From positions 31,665 to 95,664 of the forward strand of contig NZ_AEIZ01000020.1 in assembly GCF_000165675.1 (NCBI RefSeq): 64,000 bases of DNA, read 5' to 3'. The position numbers and the translations under genes were made by a program. Every line of letters begins with the position of its first letter. Position 1 is the first letter of the stretch. Source of the stretch: Leuconostoc fallax KCTC 3537 (lineage in GTDB: Bacteria > Bacillota > Bacilli > Lactobacillales > Lactobacillaceae). The notes beneath the pieces were generated by a model, which did not search any database, had not been told where the DNA came from, and was given only the letters and a program-made list of their open reading frames with translations. Of the stretch, positions 44,182 through 54,511 are shown piece by piece.

Positions 44182-45735
44182 TTATGAGGCATCCGTAGCA
44201 AGGGTTTTGTTCCAAACCGCACGTTGGTGCACACGATAACTGATGACAATTAACATCGTTAGGACTAAAAACCAGATAATCACAATCAATATATCGTTGG
44301 TCACCTCACCACCAAATACAGCAGACTGAATAGCAGACTGAATTTGATGTAAGGGTAATAATTGATGAAGCAATTGAAACGGCTTATCTAAAATGGCCAA
44401 ATGATATAAATCAGTTGCCATAAAAGTCTGAATAGTCAGCAATACCGTTGCCAACCACCAACCAATTTGTCCTAAATAATGCTTAAATAACCAAACAATA
44501 CTGGTCAACAACCACAAACCAATTACATTAATGCCCATCAGCAACCAGATATTCTCAAGTGAAATGTGCCACAATAACGGTAAAGCACCCATAACCACAG
44601 CGCTTATAATCGATAAGAGACCAACAACACGGAAAGTCTGCCACCATTGCTCAAGCGCTAATGTCTCGGCTTTAACATGTGATACTTTCAAGATAATACC
44701 AAATAAAATAGCTTGTATTGTTAAAGCAATTGCTGTAATCGTTGGCAAAGTCACTTGTCCGGACTGCTTAATCGGCCGCTGATCCACTGTATGCATGGCA
44801 ATCATCTGATTTGTTCCATTAGCATCTTGATTATCTGCCTGTTGCCCCAACATTGTTTTTAATGATTTTTGAATACCATTTTGACCATCAGCAATTGTTT
44901 TAGCACCCGCTTGGATAACGCTATCTTGACTGCTTAGCATCTTCGTATCATCCAGGCTCGTGGCAATACCCGCTATTGAACTAACAATATCAGTTTGCAT
45001 TTTATAAGATAATGTATTGATTTTAGTAGCCAATTCCGACATTTTTTCTTTATCATCACTAGCAACGGCTGCATTTAATGCTGAAGAATATTGTGCCAAG
45101 TCATTGGCTGTATCTGTTGCATCTTTTTGCAAATCTGCTGCCTTATCTGTGTCTAAATTACGCCCAACTGCACGTAAATTAGTCTGTAAGTCGTTAGCTT
45201 CATCCTGTAGTTGTCCACTTTGTTTGACAAGATTTTCTAAAGTACTAGCACCAGTATTTCCCATCAGCAACTGCTCACTTAATCCAGTGACAATATTAGT
45301 CAACCGACGCTGGATCTGTTCTGTCGCAAAGGCGTTACGACCAGAATCAATATATTGTTGAACAACGATAGGCTTTCCAGAGTGCTTAAATTCAGATAAT
45401 CGCTGTGTTGTATTCTCTGGCCAAACCAAAACAGCCGATACTTGTTTTTGCTCGAGCTTCTGGCGCGCTTGCTTCACCGTATTGACAGATACAAAATCAA
45501 GTTGCTTTTGAGCCATGAGCCCCTGGCTTAATTGCGCACCAATATTTTGATTTTTACCTTGATACTTAGCGCCCGAATCCTGGTTAACAACAGCCACTTT
45601 TAAACGATTAGTATGTTGTGCCACGTGGCTGGTCACCCCAAGCCAACCGCCAACTAATAAAGTAGGTACAATAAGTGCTAAAAGCCAGCCATAGACTGCT
45701 CGCCTATTGTCTAAAACGGTTTTCCAACCTAACAT
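44182..45735 (-). CDS. YhgE/Pip-family (phage-infection-protein-like) membrane protein
   Basis: 517 aa. One N-terminal helix (WLLALIVPTLLVGGWLG), a large extracytoplasmic domain with LKVAVVNQDSGAKYQGK and a coiled-coil stretch rich in Asp/Ala/Gln (residues about 165-300), then about five C-terminal helices of ABC-2 permease type. Homologues include lactococcal Pip (phage receptor) and EsaA. It may export a substrate together with an ATPase or serve in the envelope; the substrate is unknown. Confidence 0.85.
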   Translation of the reverse strand: MLGWKTVLDNRRAVYGWLLALIVPTLLVGGWLGVTSHVAQHTNRLKVAVVNQDSGAKYQGKNQNIGAQLSQGLMAQKQLDFVSVNTVKQARQKLEQKQVSAVLVWPENTTQRLSEFKHSGKPIVVQQYIDSGRNAFATEQIQRRLTNIVTGLSEQLLMGNTGASTLENLVKQSGQLQDEANDLQTNLRAVGRNLDTDKAADLQKDATDTANDLAQYSSALNAAVASDDKEKMSELATKINTLSYKMQTDIVSSIAGIATSLDDTKMLSSQDSVIQAGAKTIADGQNGIQKSLKTMLGQQADNQDANGTNQMIAMHTVDQRPIKQSGQVTLPTITAIALTIQAILFGIILKVSHVKAETLALEQWWQTFRVVGLLSIISAVVMGALPLLWHISLENIWLLMGINVIGLWLLTSIVWLFKHYLGQIGWWLATVLLTIQTFMATDLYHLAILDKPFQLLHQLLPLHQIQSAIQSAVFGGEVTNDILIVIIWFLVLTMLIVISYRVHQRAVWNKTLATDAS

Positions 45736-45831
45736 TTTTTCATTCTCCTCATGATAACAATACTTATTATGTTACCTGCAAATTCATTGCGTTGTGAAGA
45801 ACTTTATAAAATCTTAGGATTTTCCAGATTA

Positions 45832-46781
45832 TTAGGGTAAATCATGACCAGCAGCAACGTATAAGTCATACCATTCTTGATTTGTTAAGTCATAATCTAA
45901 GTCTGTCATCTGTACAATACGCTCAACATTCATTGTGCCAATAGTGACTTGAATTTTTGCAGGATGATGTAAAATCCAAGCGACGGCGATGCTACTTTTT
46001 GTCACATCGTATTTAATGGCTAATGCTTGCAACGTTGCATTCAATTCAGGAAATTGTTCGTTATCGACAAAAACACCACCAAAATAGCCATATTGCAATG
46101 GTGACCAAGCTTGAATCGTCATTTTATTGAGACGCGAGTAGGATAAGATATCGCTATTATCCCCAAGAGTATGTGTACTATCAACGTTAACATGCAACTC
46201 ATTATCAATCATATTGGTATGTTTCAATCCAAATTGTAACTGATTAATTTGTAGTTTTTGCGATAAGGCACTTTGTAACAGCGTCACTTGACCCGGATGC
46301 ATATTCGACACGCCAAAATAGCGCACCTTGCCAGATTGTTCCAACTGTTGGAAAGCCTCGGCAACATCATCTAAGACCATTAATGCATCTGGACGATGTA
46401 ACAAAAAGGTATCTAAATAATCTGTTTGTAGCCGACGTAATTCTGTGTCCACTGTCGCTATCAGATGTCGCTTACTAAAATCATAGCGTGGTCCCTTTAA
46501 ACCATCACCATCAATTTGACCATCAGCCAAAATAACACCAGACTTAGATTGAATATAAATGTCGTGACGGGCAATACCGGTTGTCTTTAATGCATCACCA
46601 AATATTTTAGAGCTGCGCCCTGCACCATAAATATCAGCTGTATCAAAAAATTAATGCCATTACCATAAGCTGTCTGAACAATCTTCTGGGCTTCAGATGC
46701 AGATTTATCGTTAATCCGCATAACACCTAATGCAACCTTGCTCGCTTGAATATCCGTTTGTCCAATTTGAATTTTTTGCAT
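45832..46781 (-). CDS. Aldo/keto reductase, YdhF-like (frameshift as given)
   Basis: NADPH-dependent carbonyl reductase, TIM barrel. Start ATG 46779-46781 (MQKIQIGQTDIQASKVALG) behind GGGAGA. The A run 46645-46650 has six bases; seven restore GNGINFFDTADIYGAGR, the block with catalytic Asp and Tyr. Then QSKSGV (catalytic Lys), LHRPDALM (His region) and the coenzyme end VTIGTMNVERI. Repaired length about 316 aa. Physiological substrate unknown. Confidence 0.9.
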
Positions 46782-46906
46782 AATTTTCTCCCTGTTCACG
46801 TGCTTTCGCCTACAGTATACACACATCAATGTCAGAGTAGTTAAAATATGACTGCTGAACAAACTAAAAAATGAGCTGTCAAAATGACAACTCATTGATC
46901 GTACTT

Positions 46907-48217
46907 TTAAATATGGCGTGTAGCTTGTAAATACTCTTGTCCACCCATGTATGGCTGCAATACTTCTGGAATCGTCACTGTACCATCCTCATTTTGATAA
47001 TTCTCTAGAATGGCCGCAATTGTACGTCCAACTGCTAAACCTGAACCATTGAGTGTATGAACAAGTTGTAACTTACCCTGTTCATCACGATAAGTAATAT
47101 GCATGCGTCGCGCTTGGAAATCTTCGGTATTAGAGACCGAAGAAATTTCACGATAAACTTGCTGTTGTGGCATCCAAACTTCTACATCATAAGTCTTGGC
47201 TGCACTAAAGCCCATATCTCCCGTTGACAAAGCAATCACATGGTAAGGCAAACCAAGTTTTTGCAGAATATTTTCCGCATTGGCAGTCATTTTCTCTAAT
47301 TCATCATATGACTGCTCTGGCTTTGTAAATTTAACCATTTCAACTTTATTAAATTGATGCAAACGAATCAAGCCACGCGTGTCTTTTCCGGCAGCACCCG
47401 CTTCTTTTCTAAACGATGGTGACAAGGCTGTAAATTTAATTGGCAAATCTTCAGCAGGCAAAGTTTCACCTGAATAGTAATTCGTCAGTGGCACTTCAGC
47501 TGTTGGAATATATGTTTGATCTAAACCAGCTACTCGATACGCATCTTCTTGAAACTTAGGGTATTGTCCCGTACCAAACATCGCTGAATCATTCACAACA
47601 ATCGGCGTAATCATTTCCGTATAACCTTCTTTACGATGTTCATCCAACATAAAGTTATACACAGCGCGTTCCAAACGCGCACCATCGCCAACGTAATACA
47701 AGAAACGCGCACCTGAAACTTTAGCACCACGTTCAAAGTCTAAAATACCCAGTCTTTCACCAATATCATAATGCGCCTTAACCCATTCTGGTGTTGGTGC
47801 TAATGCTTGTGGCCGATGACCATAAACCGCTGGTTCCCACTTTCTTTGCTCAACGTTAGCTGCTTCGTCTGGCCCAACCGGTACGTCCTCATGCGCCAAA
47901 TTAGGCAAATGAGCTGCCAATGATTGTACCTGTTCATCCAATTGCGCTTGTTGCGCGTCCAATGTTTTAATTTCAGCGCCAACTTCTTGCATTTGCGCAA
48001 TAGCTTCACTTGCATCCTCTTTATGACGCTTAGCAAAGGCAATTTTTTCAGTTACATCATTGCGCTGTGACTTCAGTGATTCAACTTTTTGAATCGTATC
48101 ACGACGTTGTTGATCAACCGCCAGCAATTCATCTAATTTTTCTGGTGCAACACCACGATCTACTAAACGCTGCTTCGCTTCTTGTGTTGATTTGCGTAAA
48201 TATTTGATATCTAACAT
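46907..48217 (-). CDS. serS: Seryl-tRNA synthetase
   Basis: 436-aa class II synthetase. N-terminal tRNA-binding coiled coil (residues about 30-105), motif 2 [20 protein letters not shown], motif 3 [16 protein letters not shown]. Under T-box control from its leader. Confidence 0.98.
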   Translation of the reverse strand: MLDIKYLRKSTQEAKQRLVDRGVAPEKLDELLAVDQQRRDTIQKVESLKSQRNDVTEKIAFAKRHKEDASEAIAQMQEVGAEIKTLDAQQAQLDEQVQSLAAHLPNLAHEDVPVGPDEAANVEQRKWEPAVYGHRPQALAPTPEWVKAHYDIGERLGILDFERGAKVSGARFLYYVGDGARLERAVYNFMLDEHRKEGYTEMITPIVVNDSAMFGTGQYPKFQEDAYRVAGLDQTYIPTAEVPLTNYYSGETLPAEDLPIKFTALSPSFRKEAGAAGKDTRGLIRLHQFNKVEMVKFTKPEQSYDELEKMTANAENILQKLGLPYHVIALSTGDMGFSAAKTYDVEVWMPQQQVYREISSVSNTEDFQARRMHITYRDEQGKLQLVHTLNGSGLAVGRTIAAILENYQNEDGTVTIPEVLQPYMGGQEYLQATRHI

Positions 48218-48221
48218 TGAT

Positions 48222-48440
48222 TTTGCTCCCTTTTATCTCAAAATGAAAAGCGCGCTCACATCCCAAAGGGACGAAAGCGCGCTTCCGTGGTACCACCCAA
48301 CTTTCGTATATCACATTCACAATATACGACACTTCATTCAACCAAATAACGGTGGTAACCGAGTGGCATTACCCACTAAACGATAATTGCTGGAGTTTCG
48401 ATCGTGTTATTTCTCATCAACCAATAACTTTCTGAAGCGG
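48222..48440 (-). promoter_or_regulatory. serS T-box leader with terminator
   Basis: Minus strand contains the canonical T-box GGGTGGTACCACGG (complement at about 48284-48297), followed by the terminator stem AAGCGCGCT/AGCGCGCTTTT (48244-48285). Uncharged tRNA-Ser binding would favour antitermination. The specifier was not resolved; serine codons AGC (48389-48391) and TCC (48392-48394) lie in the Stem I region. Confidence 0.93.
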
Positions 48441-48466
48441 ATCTACTTATGGCAAACTGTAAATTC

Positions 48467-48495
48467 ATTCTAGCTTATTTTAAGCTACTCCGCAA
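48467..48495 (-). promoter_or_regulatory. serS promoter
   Basis: -35 TTGCGG (48490-48495), 17-nt spacer, -10 TAGAAT (48467-48472), about 25 nt before the T-box leader. Confidence 0.7.
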
Positions 48496-48542
48496 GGTAT
48501 GGCCAAAAAATAGATGTGGTTATGATGCCAATTCAATCAACA

Positions 48543-51245
48543 TTAGAACTGATCAAGTAATAATTGACGGATTTCTGATAGGCTTGGTTGGCGTGGATTA
48601 CCAGGTGTGCACTGGTCATTGTAGACTAGATCTGTCAACTTATCCAATGACTTTTCTAAGTCAGCCTTAGATACACCGTTTCCTGATAAGGTAGTATCCA
48701 CTTCAACACTCTTTACTAATTCTTGAATCTTCTTAATCAAAGCATCAACCAACGCTGCATCGTCCTTACCACTCAAACCAATGTGACGCGCAATATCAGC
48801 ATAGTCCTTTTGTGCTGTGTAGGTTTCATAACGTGGGTATGGTGTGCGCTTAACGTTACCAGTAACCGCGTTGAAACGAATCACATGTTGCATAGCGATT
48901 GAGATAGCCAAACCGTGTGGCAAACCAAATTCGCCACCTGTCTTGTGGGCAAGAGAGTGATTAATACCCAAGAATGAGTTGGCAAATGACATACCAGCTA
49001 ACGTTGAAGCATAGTGCATCTTTGTACGTGAATACTGTCCTTCTTTTGTCGGATTCTTAGGATCATACTGGTAAGACGCTGTTAAGTTCTCAAAGATTAA
49101 CTTAATCGCTTGAAGTGCCCATGGCCGTGTGAATTCAGAAGCCATGACAGAAACATAACTTTCAAAGGCGTGTGACAAAGCATCTAATCCTGACAAAGCC
49201 ACTGTTCGCTTTGGTACTGTCATAACAAACTCAGGATCAACAATTGCAACTTCAGGTGTTAATTCATAATCTGCTAATGGATACTTAACATGCGTATCAT
49301 CGTCTGTAATGACGGCAAATGGTGTGACTTCTGAACCAGTACCTGATGTCGTTGGAATAGCTACCATCTGCGTCAAGCGTGCATGATAGAACTTCACAAT
49401 ACGCTTACGGATATCCATAAACTTCTGTTGGAGTTCCATAAACAATTCTTTAAGTGCTGCTGTATCTTCAAGGATACCCTCATGACGTGATGAGTATTCA
49501 TACATGAATCGCGCAATTTTACCAGCATCAAGAGCAGAACCACCGCCCAATAGGATCACTGTATCTGGCTTAAATTCAGCCATTTGACGTGCAATATCAA
49601 TAGCTTGTGACAATGTTGGATCTGGCTTAACAGAACCATAAATTGATGTCTGGACTTGATCTTGACGCAATTCTAGTTGGCCTAATACACGGTCAACAAA
49701 TCCAAACTGTACCATACCAGGATCAGCAACAATGAATGCGCGTTGAACGCCTGGCAAATCTTGTAGATAAGTCAAAGCGTTGGATTCGTAATAAACTTCC
49801 TTAGGCAAACGTACCCATTGTGGTCGATTACGACGGCGTGCAACAGTCTTAATATTTAGCAAATCATAAGTTGACAAGTTATGTGACAATGAATTCTTCC
49901 CCCATGAACCAGTTCCTAGTGTTAATGATGGTCGCATTGCATCTGTATAGATATCACCGACACCACCAATTGAATCAGGTTGATTAACTAGGATACGTGA
50001 AGCACCGATAGCATCAGCATATTCCTTAACAAACGGATCATCTTGCGCACCAATTTGGATGGCTGCGTTATGACCAGCACCTTGATAATTCAATAACTTT
50101 TGAACAGTTTCGATGGCTTCTTGACGAGTATTCACTTTATAGATTGACAATAATGGGCTCAACTTTTCAGATGAAAGTGCTTCACCGATATTCTTTTGGT
50201 CTAATTCAAATAACAAGACATCAGCGTCATCTGGCATCTTTACACCAGCTTGCTCAGCAATCCAACGACCACTCATACCGGCAACTGGTCCGGCTACACC
50301 ATAGCCCTCAGCATTTGCCTTAAAGACAAAGCTGGCAATCTTATCGTAGTCCTTCTTAGGGACAACATAAGCACCTTGTGCTTGTAACTGTGCTAACACG
50401 GCATCGTAAACGGGAGCTTGAATAACTGCTGAGTTTTCAGTGGCACAAATCATACCATTATCGAAACGCTTTGATAATAGCAAATCTTCAACTGCTCGGT
50501 CAACATCAACCGTCCCGTCAATATATACAGCACCGTTACCGGCACCAACACCCATTGATGGATTACCTGACTTCAAAGCTGCATTAACCATTGAAGGACC
50601 ACCGGTTGCCAAAATTGAGGCAATGTGTGGGTTTTGAATTAATGCTGATGTGGCATAAAGTGATGGCTTCTCAATCCACTGAATAAAGTTCTTAGGTGCT
50701 CCGGCTGCAACAGCAGCTTCGTAAACCACCTTAGCTGCAAGTACTGACGACTTCTGAGCTTGGGGATGGAAAGCAAAGATAATCGTATTACGTGTCTTCG
50801 CTGTTAGCATTGACTTGAAAATAGCTGTAGAAGTTGGGTTGGTCGTTGGCACGATTCCAGCTAGAATACCTAGCGGCGCTGCCAATTCAACCTTTCCTTG
50901 GATTTTATCTTCATTAATAACACCAACGGTCTTATCAAATTTAATCGCGTTATAAACAGATTCCGATGCAAAACGATTCTTAGTATCTTTATCTTCAACA
51001 ACGCCTCGACCTGTTTCATCATGGGCTGCATGAGCTAATCGTAATGAATTTTCAGAACCGGCTAACGCCATAGCTGCGACAATTTCATCAACCTTTTCCT
51101 GTGAGAAAGTTGAAAACTCAGTCAAAGCCCTTTGTGATTTTTCAATCAATCCGGCGATCATCGTCTCTGCTTGTTGGGTTAATTCTGCTTTTTCTTCTGG
51201 AGTTAAAACCTTTTTTACTGGCTTCTTTGCTGTTGTTTGTACCAT
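48543..51245 (-). CDS. adhE: Bifunctional acetaldehyde-CoA/alcohol dehydrogenase
   Basis: 900 aa; reduces acetyl-CoA to ethanol and regenerates NAD+, the reductive branch of heterolactic fermentation. N-terminal aldehyde dehydrogenase (catalytic Cys in GMICATENSA) and C-terminal iron ADH (GGGSALDAGK; iron ligands in NHSLAHKTGGEFGLPHG). Full length, intact. No strong terminator was seen between it and the serS promoter. Confidence 0.97.
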   Translation of the reverse strand: MVQTTAKKPVKKVLTPEEKAELTQQAETMIAGLIEKSQRALTEFSTFSQEKVDEIVAAMALAGSENSLRLAHAAHDETGRGVVEDKDTKNRFASESVYNAIKFDKTVGVINEDKIQGKVELAAPLGILAGIVPTTNPTSTAIFKSMLTAKTRNTIIFAFHPQAQKSSVLAAKVVYEAAVAAGAPKNFIQWIEKPSLYATSALIQNPHIASILATGGPSMVNAALKSGNPSMGVGAGNGAVYIDGTVDVDRAVEDLLLSKRFDNGMICATENSAVIQAPVYDAVLAQLQAQGAYVVPKKDYDKIASFVFKANAEGYGVAGPVAGMSGRWIAEQAGVKMPDDADVLLFELDQKNIGEALSSEKLSPLLSIYKVNTRQEAIETVQKLLNYQGAGHNAAIQIGAQDDPFVKEYADAIGASRILVNQPDSIGGVGDIYTDAMRPSLTLGTGSWGKNSLSHNLSTYDLLNIKTVARRRNRPQWVRLPKEVYYESNALTYLQDLPGVQRAFIVADPGMVQFGFVDRVLGQLELRQDQVQTSIYGSVKPDPTLSQAIDIARQMAEFKPDTVILLGGGSALDAGKIARFMYEYSSRHEGILEDTAALKELFMELQQKFMDIRKRIVKFYHARLTQMVAIPTTSGTGSEVTPFAVITDDDTHVKYPLADYELTPEVAIVDPEFVMTVPKRTVALSGLDALSHAFESYVSVMASEFTRPWALQAIKLIFENLTASYQYDPKNPTKEGQYSRTKMHYASTLAGMSFANSFLGINHSLAHKTGGEFGLPHGLAISIAMQHVIRFNAVTGNVKRTPYPRYETYTAQKDYADIARHIGLSGKDDAALVDALIKKIQELVKSVEVDTTLSGNGVSKADLEKSLDKLTDLVYNDQCTPGNPRQPSLSEIRQLLLDQF

Positions 51246-51350
51246 AATTTGTACTCCTTTTTATATTGCTCATTTCTTAACAATATAAGTATATATCAGC
51301 TTTTTTAAAAAAGCAACTTTTTAATCAAAAAATCTGTGAACGCCTTAATC

Positions 51351-51407
51351 TGCATGCGCTTTCAACGTTGCTATAATGCTATTTACAGTTTGTAAATAAA
51401 GTCACAA
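51351..51407 (-). promoter_or_regulatory. adhE promoter region with Rex operator and cre site
   Basis: Minus strand TTGTGACTTTATTTACAA (51390-51407) matches the Rex operator (TTGTGA-n6-TCACAA) at 11 of 12 defined bases and overlaps a -35 TTTACA; -10-like TATAGC follows; TGAAAGCGCATGCA (51351-51364) fits the cre consensus near the start site. Predicts induction at high NADH and catabolite control. There is also a plus-strand TATAAT at 51372-51377. Confidence 0.7.
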
Positions 51408-51452
51408 AATAAATAGATTTATCTTTTGTATTTGTTCAGTGCAAAAATTTGC

Positions 51453-51458
51453 TATAAT
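51453..51458 (+). promoter_or_regulatory. Extended -10 of the YczE-like gene
   Basis: TGCTATAAT (TGn-TATAAT), about 50 nt before the start codon; no good -35. Confidence 0.5.
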
Positions 51459-51507
51459 TTTCCTATTGTAACCAAATAAAATAATGTCTCGAAAGGACAA
51501 TAAAATT

Positions 51508-52193
51508 ATGTATATTGTAGACGGACAATATTTTGAACTCACGTTAAAACAGAAACTATTTTTCTTTGTTATTTCATTAGTCATTAATGCCTTTGGGAAC
51601 GGTCTTAGTGTCGCAACTGCTATGGGTTCGGCCCCATGGACAGCAGCTGGTGCTAACTTATCCAACGCAACGCAGTGGCCAATTAGTGTTTTTTTGGCCA
51701 TTATTGCTGTTAGTATTGCTTTGATTAATATGATACTTTTACGCAAAATTGATTGGCCACGATTCTTTGGCAATATCATCTTTGGTCTTTCTTTTAGCTG
51801 GCTTGTCGGCGTCTTCTCAAAGCTATTTATTGCGTATGGTATTCAAAATATTTCCTGGACACTACGCTTACCTATAGATATTTTTGCTGTTTTCTTGATT
51901 GGTGTCGCCATCTCCATTTACCAACGTGCTAACTGGATTATGCATCCTTTAGATGATTTGACCAATATCCTACGATTCAATTATTTTTTGGTAATGCATC
52001 TAAAGCACAAATGAGCAACTTCGTTATTGCGATTACATTATCCCTCATCGCCTTTCTGTTTAGTCATCAACTTGTTGCACTAGGCGTGGGCACTGTTTTT
52101 TCATTTCTATTACAAGGTCATAATATCGCTTGGACTGATCGTCATCTCTTCAAACGCCTTGTCCATGGTGATGTTTATAAAAAAGAAGCCTAA
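51508..52193 (+). CDS. YczE/YitT-like membrane protein (frameshift as given)
   Basis: About 228 aa when repaired, five to six helices (VFLAIIAVSIALINMILL, LPIDIFAVFLIGVAISIY and others), with the family block GNGLSVATAMGSAPWTA. Function unknown. I prefer ATG 51508 (AAAGGA upstream) over ATG 51484, 24 nt earlier in frame. The T run 51984-51989 has six; seven restore RFNYFFGNASKAQMSN and the C-terminal helices. A T7 run at 51689-51695 in the same gene is intact and in frame. Confidence 0.75.
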
Positions 52194-52224
52194 TAAAAAA
52201 GCTAAACAATGTTTAGCTTTTTTG
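52191..52224. terminator. Convergent terminator
   Basis: AAAAAAGCTAAACA / TGTTTAGCTTTTTT hairpin at the end of both the YczE-like gene and folT. Confidence 0.88.
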
Positions 52225-52786
52225 TTAAATAATTCAGTGATTAAATGCTTAATAATTGCATTATTTAAGAAAATATAAGTAATCAAAATCTGTATTGGCA
52301 CGAAAATAATTTGCTTAATCAAACGTGGTGTAATAAAAGCATAAAATGTTTGCCAATTCGATATTGGATGATACATCATTTGCAACCACAATGTATTTGA
52401 AATTAAGTTAATAATGATTGAGACCAAGATGACGGCAATGACAACTCGCAATAACCGTGTATGTTCATAACCATAGTATGCTGTGCCATAAATCAAACCC
52501 GCCACAATAGCAGATAAGGTGAAACCAAAAAGAAATTACCATTAGGACTAATAATCGTTGCACCAACGATATCCAAAACCGCTGCAACTAACATCGTCCA
52601 TAATGGGCCGTACAACTTCGCAATCAAAGATATCGCAACAAACCCGAAGCTAATTCTAAGCATATTAGTACCGACACTTAAGCGCCCTAATACCATATCT
52701 AATGCCATCAACAAGGCAAGCACAACCAGCTGCTGTGTCCCTAATTTAGGCAGCGAAAACGACCGAAACAACGTACTTCTATTCAT
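52212..52786 (-). CDS. folT: Folate ECF transporter S component FolT (frameshifts as given)
   Basis: Six-helix substrate-binding membrane subunit that works with EcfA1/EcfA2/EcfT. Start ATG 52786 (MNRSTLFRSFSLPKLGTQQL) after TGGAGG. The characteristic SNTLWLQMMY segment is present. The A run 52527-52531 has five bases; six restore PNGNFFFGFTLSAIVAGLIYG. As given, the 3' part reads on into the convergent neighbour to 52110; one more T in 52218-52223 would place a TAA at the terminator stem (about 52212-52215), giving LFNKKS and a normal ~190 aa. A THF riboswitch in the leader supports the folate assignment. Confidence 0.87.
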
Positions 52787-52830
52787 AAATCTGAACCTCC
52801 ATTTGGAGTGGTTCACCTATTTATTGGTGA
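52787..52830 (-). promoter_or_regulatory. RBS-sequestering hairpin of folT
   Basis: CTCCAAATGGAG overlaps the TGGAGG Shine-Dalgarno, and GGTTCACCTATT/ATTGGTGAAT-type repeats precede it, suggesting translational control by the adjacent riboswitch. Confidence 0.6.
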
Positions 52831-52832
52831 AT

Positions 52833-52924
52833 GTGACAATGATATCGCGTAAAGCAACTGCTTCACTTCGTCGATGGCCCACATTCCGTTTCCATCACAC
52901 TTAACGCATCAAAGTCTACCCCTG
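52833..52924 (-). promoter_or_regulatory. Tetrahydrofolate riboswitch
   Basis: Minus strand matches the Firmicute THF aptamer in order: GGGGTAGA, GCGTTAAGTGT, ACGGAATGT, CGACGAAG, then the 3' closing GCGATATCATTG. It lies directly upstream of folT. Folate excess should lower folT expression. Confidence 0.88.
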
Positions 52925-53100
52925 TTTATTTTTGTCTCCCGACAAGTCTATTTTAACACGAAAATCCGTACTTTAAATGAATAATCAATGAGAATTTAAG
53001 GATTCTATTGAAAATATCCATTTTGAGCATATTATAAGTGTTTTACCATTCGCTTTGCTACAATTAGGGTGTAGTAAAATTTAGCTAGGAGGATATATCA

Positions 53101-53328
53101 ATGCCATTAGATGATAAGATTGACAGCACTAAAGATAAAGTAAGTGGTACTGCTAAGGAAGTCGAAGGTAAGATTACTGACGACAAAGCGCGTGAAGTCG
53201 AAGGTAAGGCACAAGGCTTCTTAGGTAAGGCCAAAGATAAACTCAGTGATGCTAAAGATGCAGCTAAGGACTTCGTTGACGATGCGAAAGAAAAAATGGA
53301 AGACGCAAAACACAAGTCTGACAAGTAA
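53101..53328 (+). CDS. CsbD-family stress-response protein
   Basis: 75 aa, highly charged (Lys/Asp/Ala repeats: KDKVSGTAKEVEGKI, KAKDKLSDAKDAAKDF), CsbD fold. Cytosolic and probably abundant in stress; molecular function unknown. Strong TAGGAGG RBS and an extended -10 TGCTACAAT (53056-53064) upstream. Confidence 0.9.
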   Translation: MPLDDKIDSTKDKVSGTAKEVEGKITDDKAREVEGKAQGFLGKAKDKLSDAKDAAKDFVDDAKEKMEDAKHKSDK

Positions 53329-53348
53329 TCGTCATTAATAAAAATAAG

Positions 53349-53386
53349 AAAAAAGCCTGTTCTTCGATTGAAGGACAGGCTTTTTT
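53349..53386. terminator. Convergent terminator csbD / asd
   Basis: AAAAAAGCCTGT-TCTTC / GAAGG-ACAGGCTTTTTT hairpin usable from both sides. Confidence 0.9.
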
Positions 53387-53389
53387 ATA

Positions 53390-54490
53390 TTATGCTTCGG
53401 TTGGAAATAGTGCTGATGCATCTTTTGGTACACGTACAAGATTCAGTGCCACGAGTCTTTCGGCAATCTGAACAGTATTCCAAGCTGCTCCCTTTAATAG
53501 ATTGTCTGATACAACCCACATATGGAAGCTATCATCATTTTCAACATCTGGTCGTACGCGTCCCACAAAGGTTTCGCGCTTACCTTCCGCATTAATCGGT
53601 TGTGGATAAACTTGGTGTGCCGGATCATCTTGCAAAACAACACCATCTGCTGTTGCCAAAGCCTTTTGTATTCCAGCGGCCGTGGCTTGCGTCCCACTCT
53701 CTGTTTCAAAGTAGACTGTTTCACCGTGTCCAATTGGAACAGGGACACGTACAGCCGTGGCCGTCACTTTAATTGCCTTGGTATTTTTATCACCAAACAT
53801 AATCTTCTTGGTTTCATGAATCATTTTCCACTCTTCATGCGTGTAGCCATAATCTTCGAATACATCAATCTGTGGTAATAGATTAAATGCTAATGGATAA
53901 TGTTGCTTATCCCCTTTGACAGGCAAAATATCAGCCGTCATTTCTTCGCCGTTAATATAAGCTTGCGATTGCGTCATTAACTCCTGCCAAGCAGTTTGAC
54001 CCGCACCAGAAGCGGCCTGATAAGTAGAAACAATCACGCGCTTCAAGCCAAATTGTTGCTTGATTGGTGCCAAAGCAACCACCATTTGAATTGTTGAACA
54101 ATTTGGATTAGCAATAATACCATGATGTTGATACAAAGCATCCTCATTTACCTCAGGAACCACCAATGGTACCTGATCATTCATCCGCCAAAAACTAGAG
54201 TTATCAACCACCACAGCACCGCGCTTCACAGCTTCCGGTGCAAATTTTTTCGACACCGATCCACCACCTGAAGCCAAAACCAGATCAATACCATCAAAAC
54301 TCTCTGGTGTTGTTGCTTCTACGACAATATCTTTTTGCTTAAACTGTAAAGTTTTCCCAGCCGAGCGCGTTGAGGCTAACAATTTAATTGATTTTACCGG
54401 TACATTGGATTGTTCTAATTGTTGGATTAATCGTGTGCCTACAGCACCGGTTGCACCCAAAATCGCTACATTGTATCCTACTTCTGCCAT
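53390..54490 (-). CDS. asd: Aspartate-semialdehyde dehydrogenase
   Basis: 366 aa; makes aspartate semialdehyde for lysine/DAP, threonine and methionine. NADP site [12 protein letters not shown], catalytic Cys in NPNCSTIQM, substrate block [12 protein letters not shown]. 21 nt downstream of alr in one lysine-riboswitch-controlled unit. Confidence 0.95.
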   Translation of the reverse strand: MAEVGYNVAILGATGAVGTRLIQQLEQSNVPVKSIKLLASTRSAGKTLQFKQKDIVVEATTPESFDGIDLVLASGGGSVSKKFAPEAVKRGAVVVDNSSFWRMNDQVPLVVPEVNEDALYQHHGIIANPNCSTIQMVVALAPIKQQFGLKRVIVSTYQAASGAGQTAWQELMTQSQAYINGEEMTADILPVKGDKQHYPLAFNLLPQIDVFEDYGYTHEEWKMIHETKKIMFGDKNTKAIKVTATAVRVPVPIGHGETVYFETESGTQATAAGIQKALATADGVVLQDDPAHQVYPQPINAEGKRETFVGRVRPDVENDDSFHMWVVSDNLLKGAAWNTVQIAERLVALNLVRVPKDASALFPTEA

Positions 54491-54511
54491 GATTTTTCTC
54501 CTCTATTATCT

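Noticed and set aside
48192..48386. Plus-strand ORF in the serS leader
   Set aside because: Lies wholly in the T-box structure.
53085..53324. Minus-strand ORF opposite the CsbD gene
   Set aside because: Ser/Leu/Ala-rich mirror of the repetitive codons of csbD, without an RBS.
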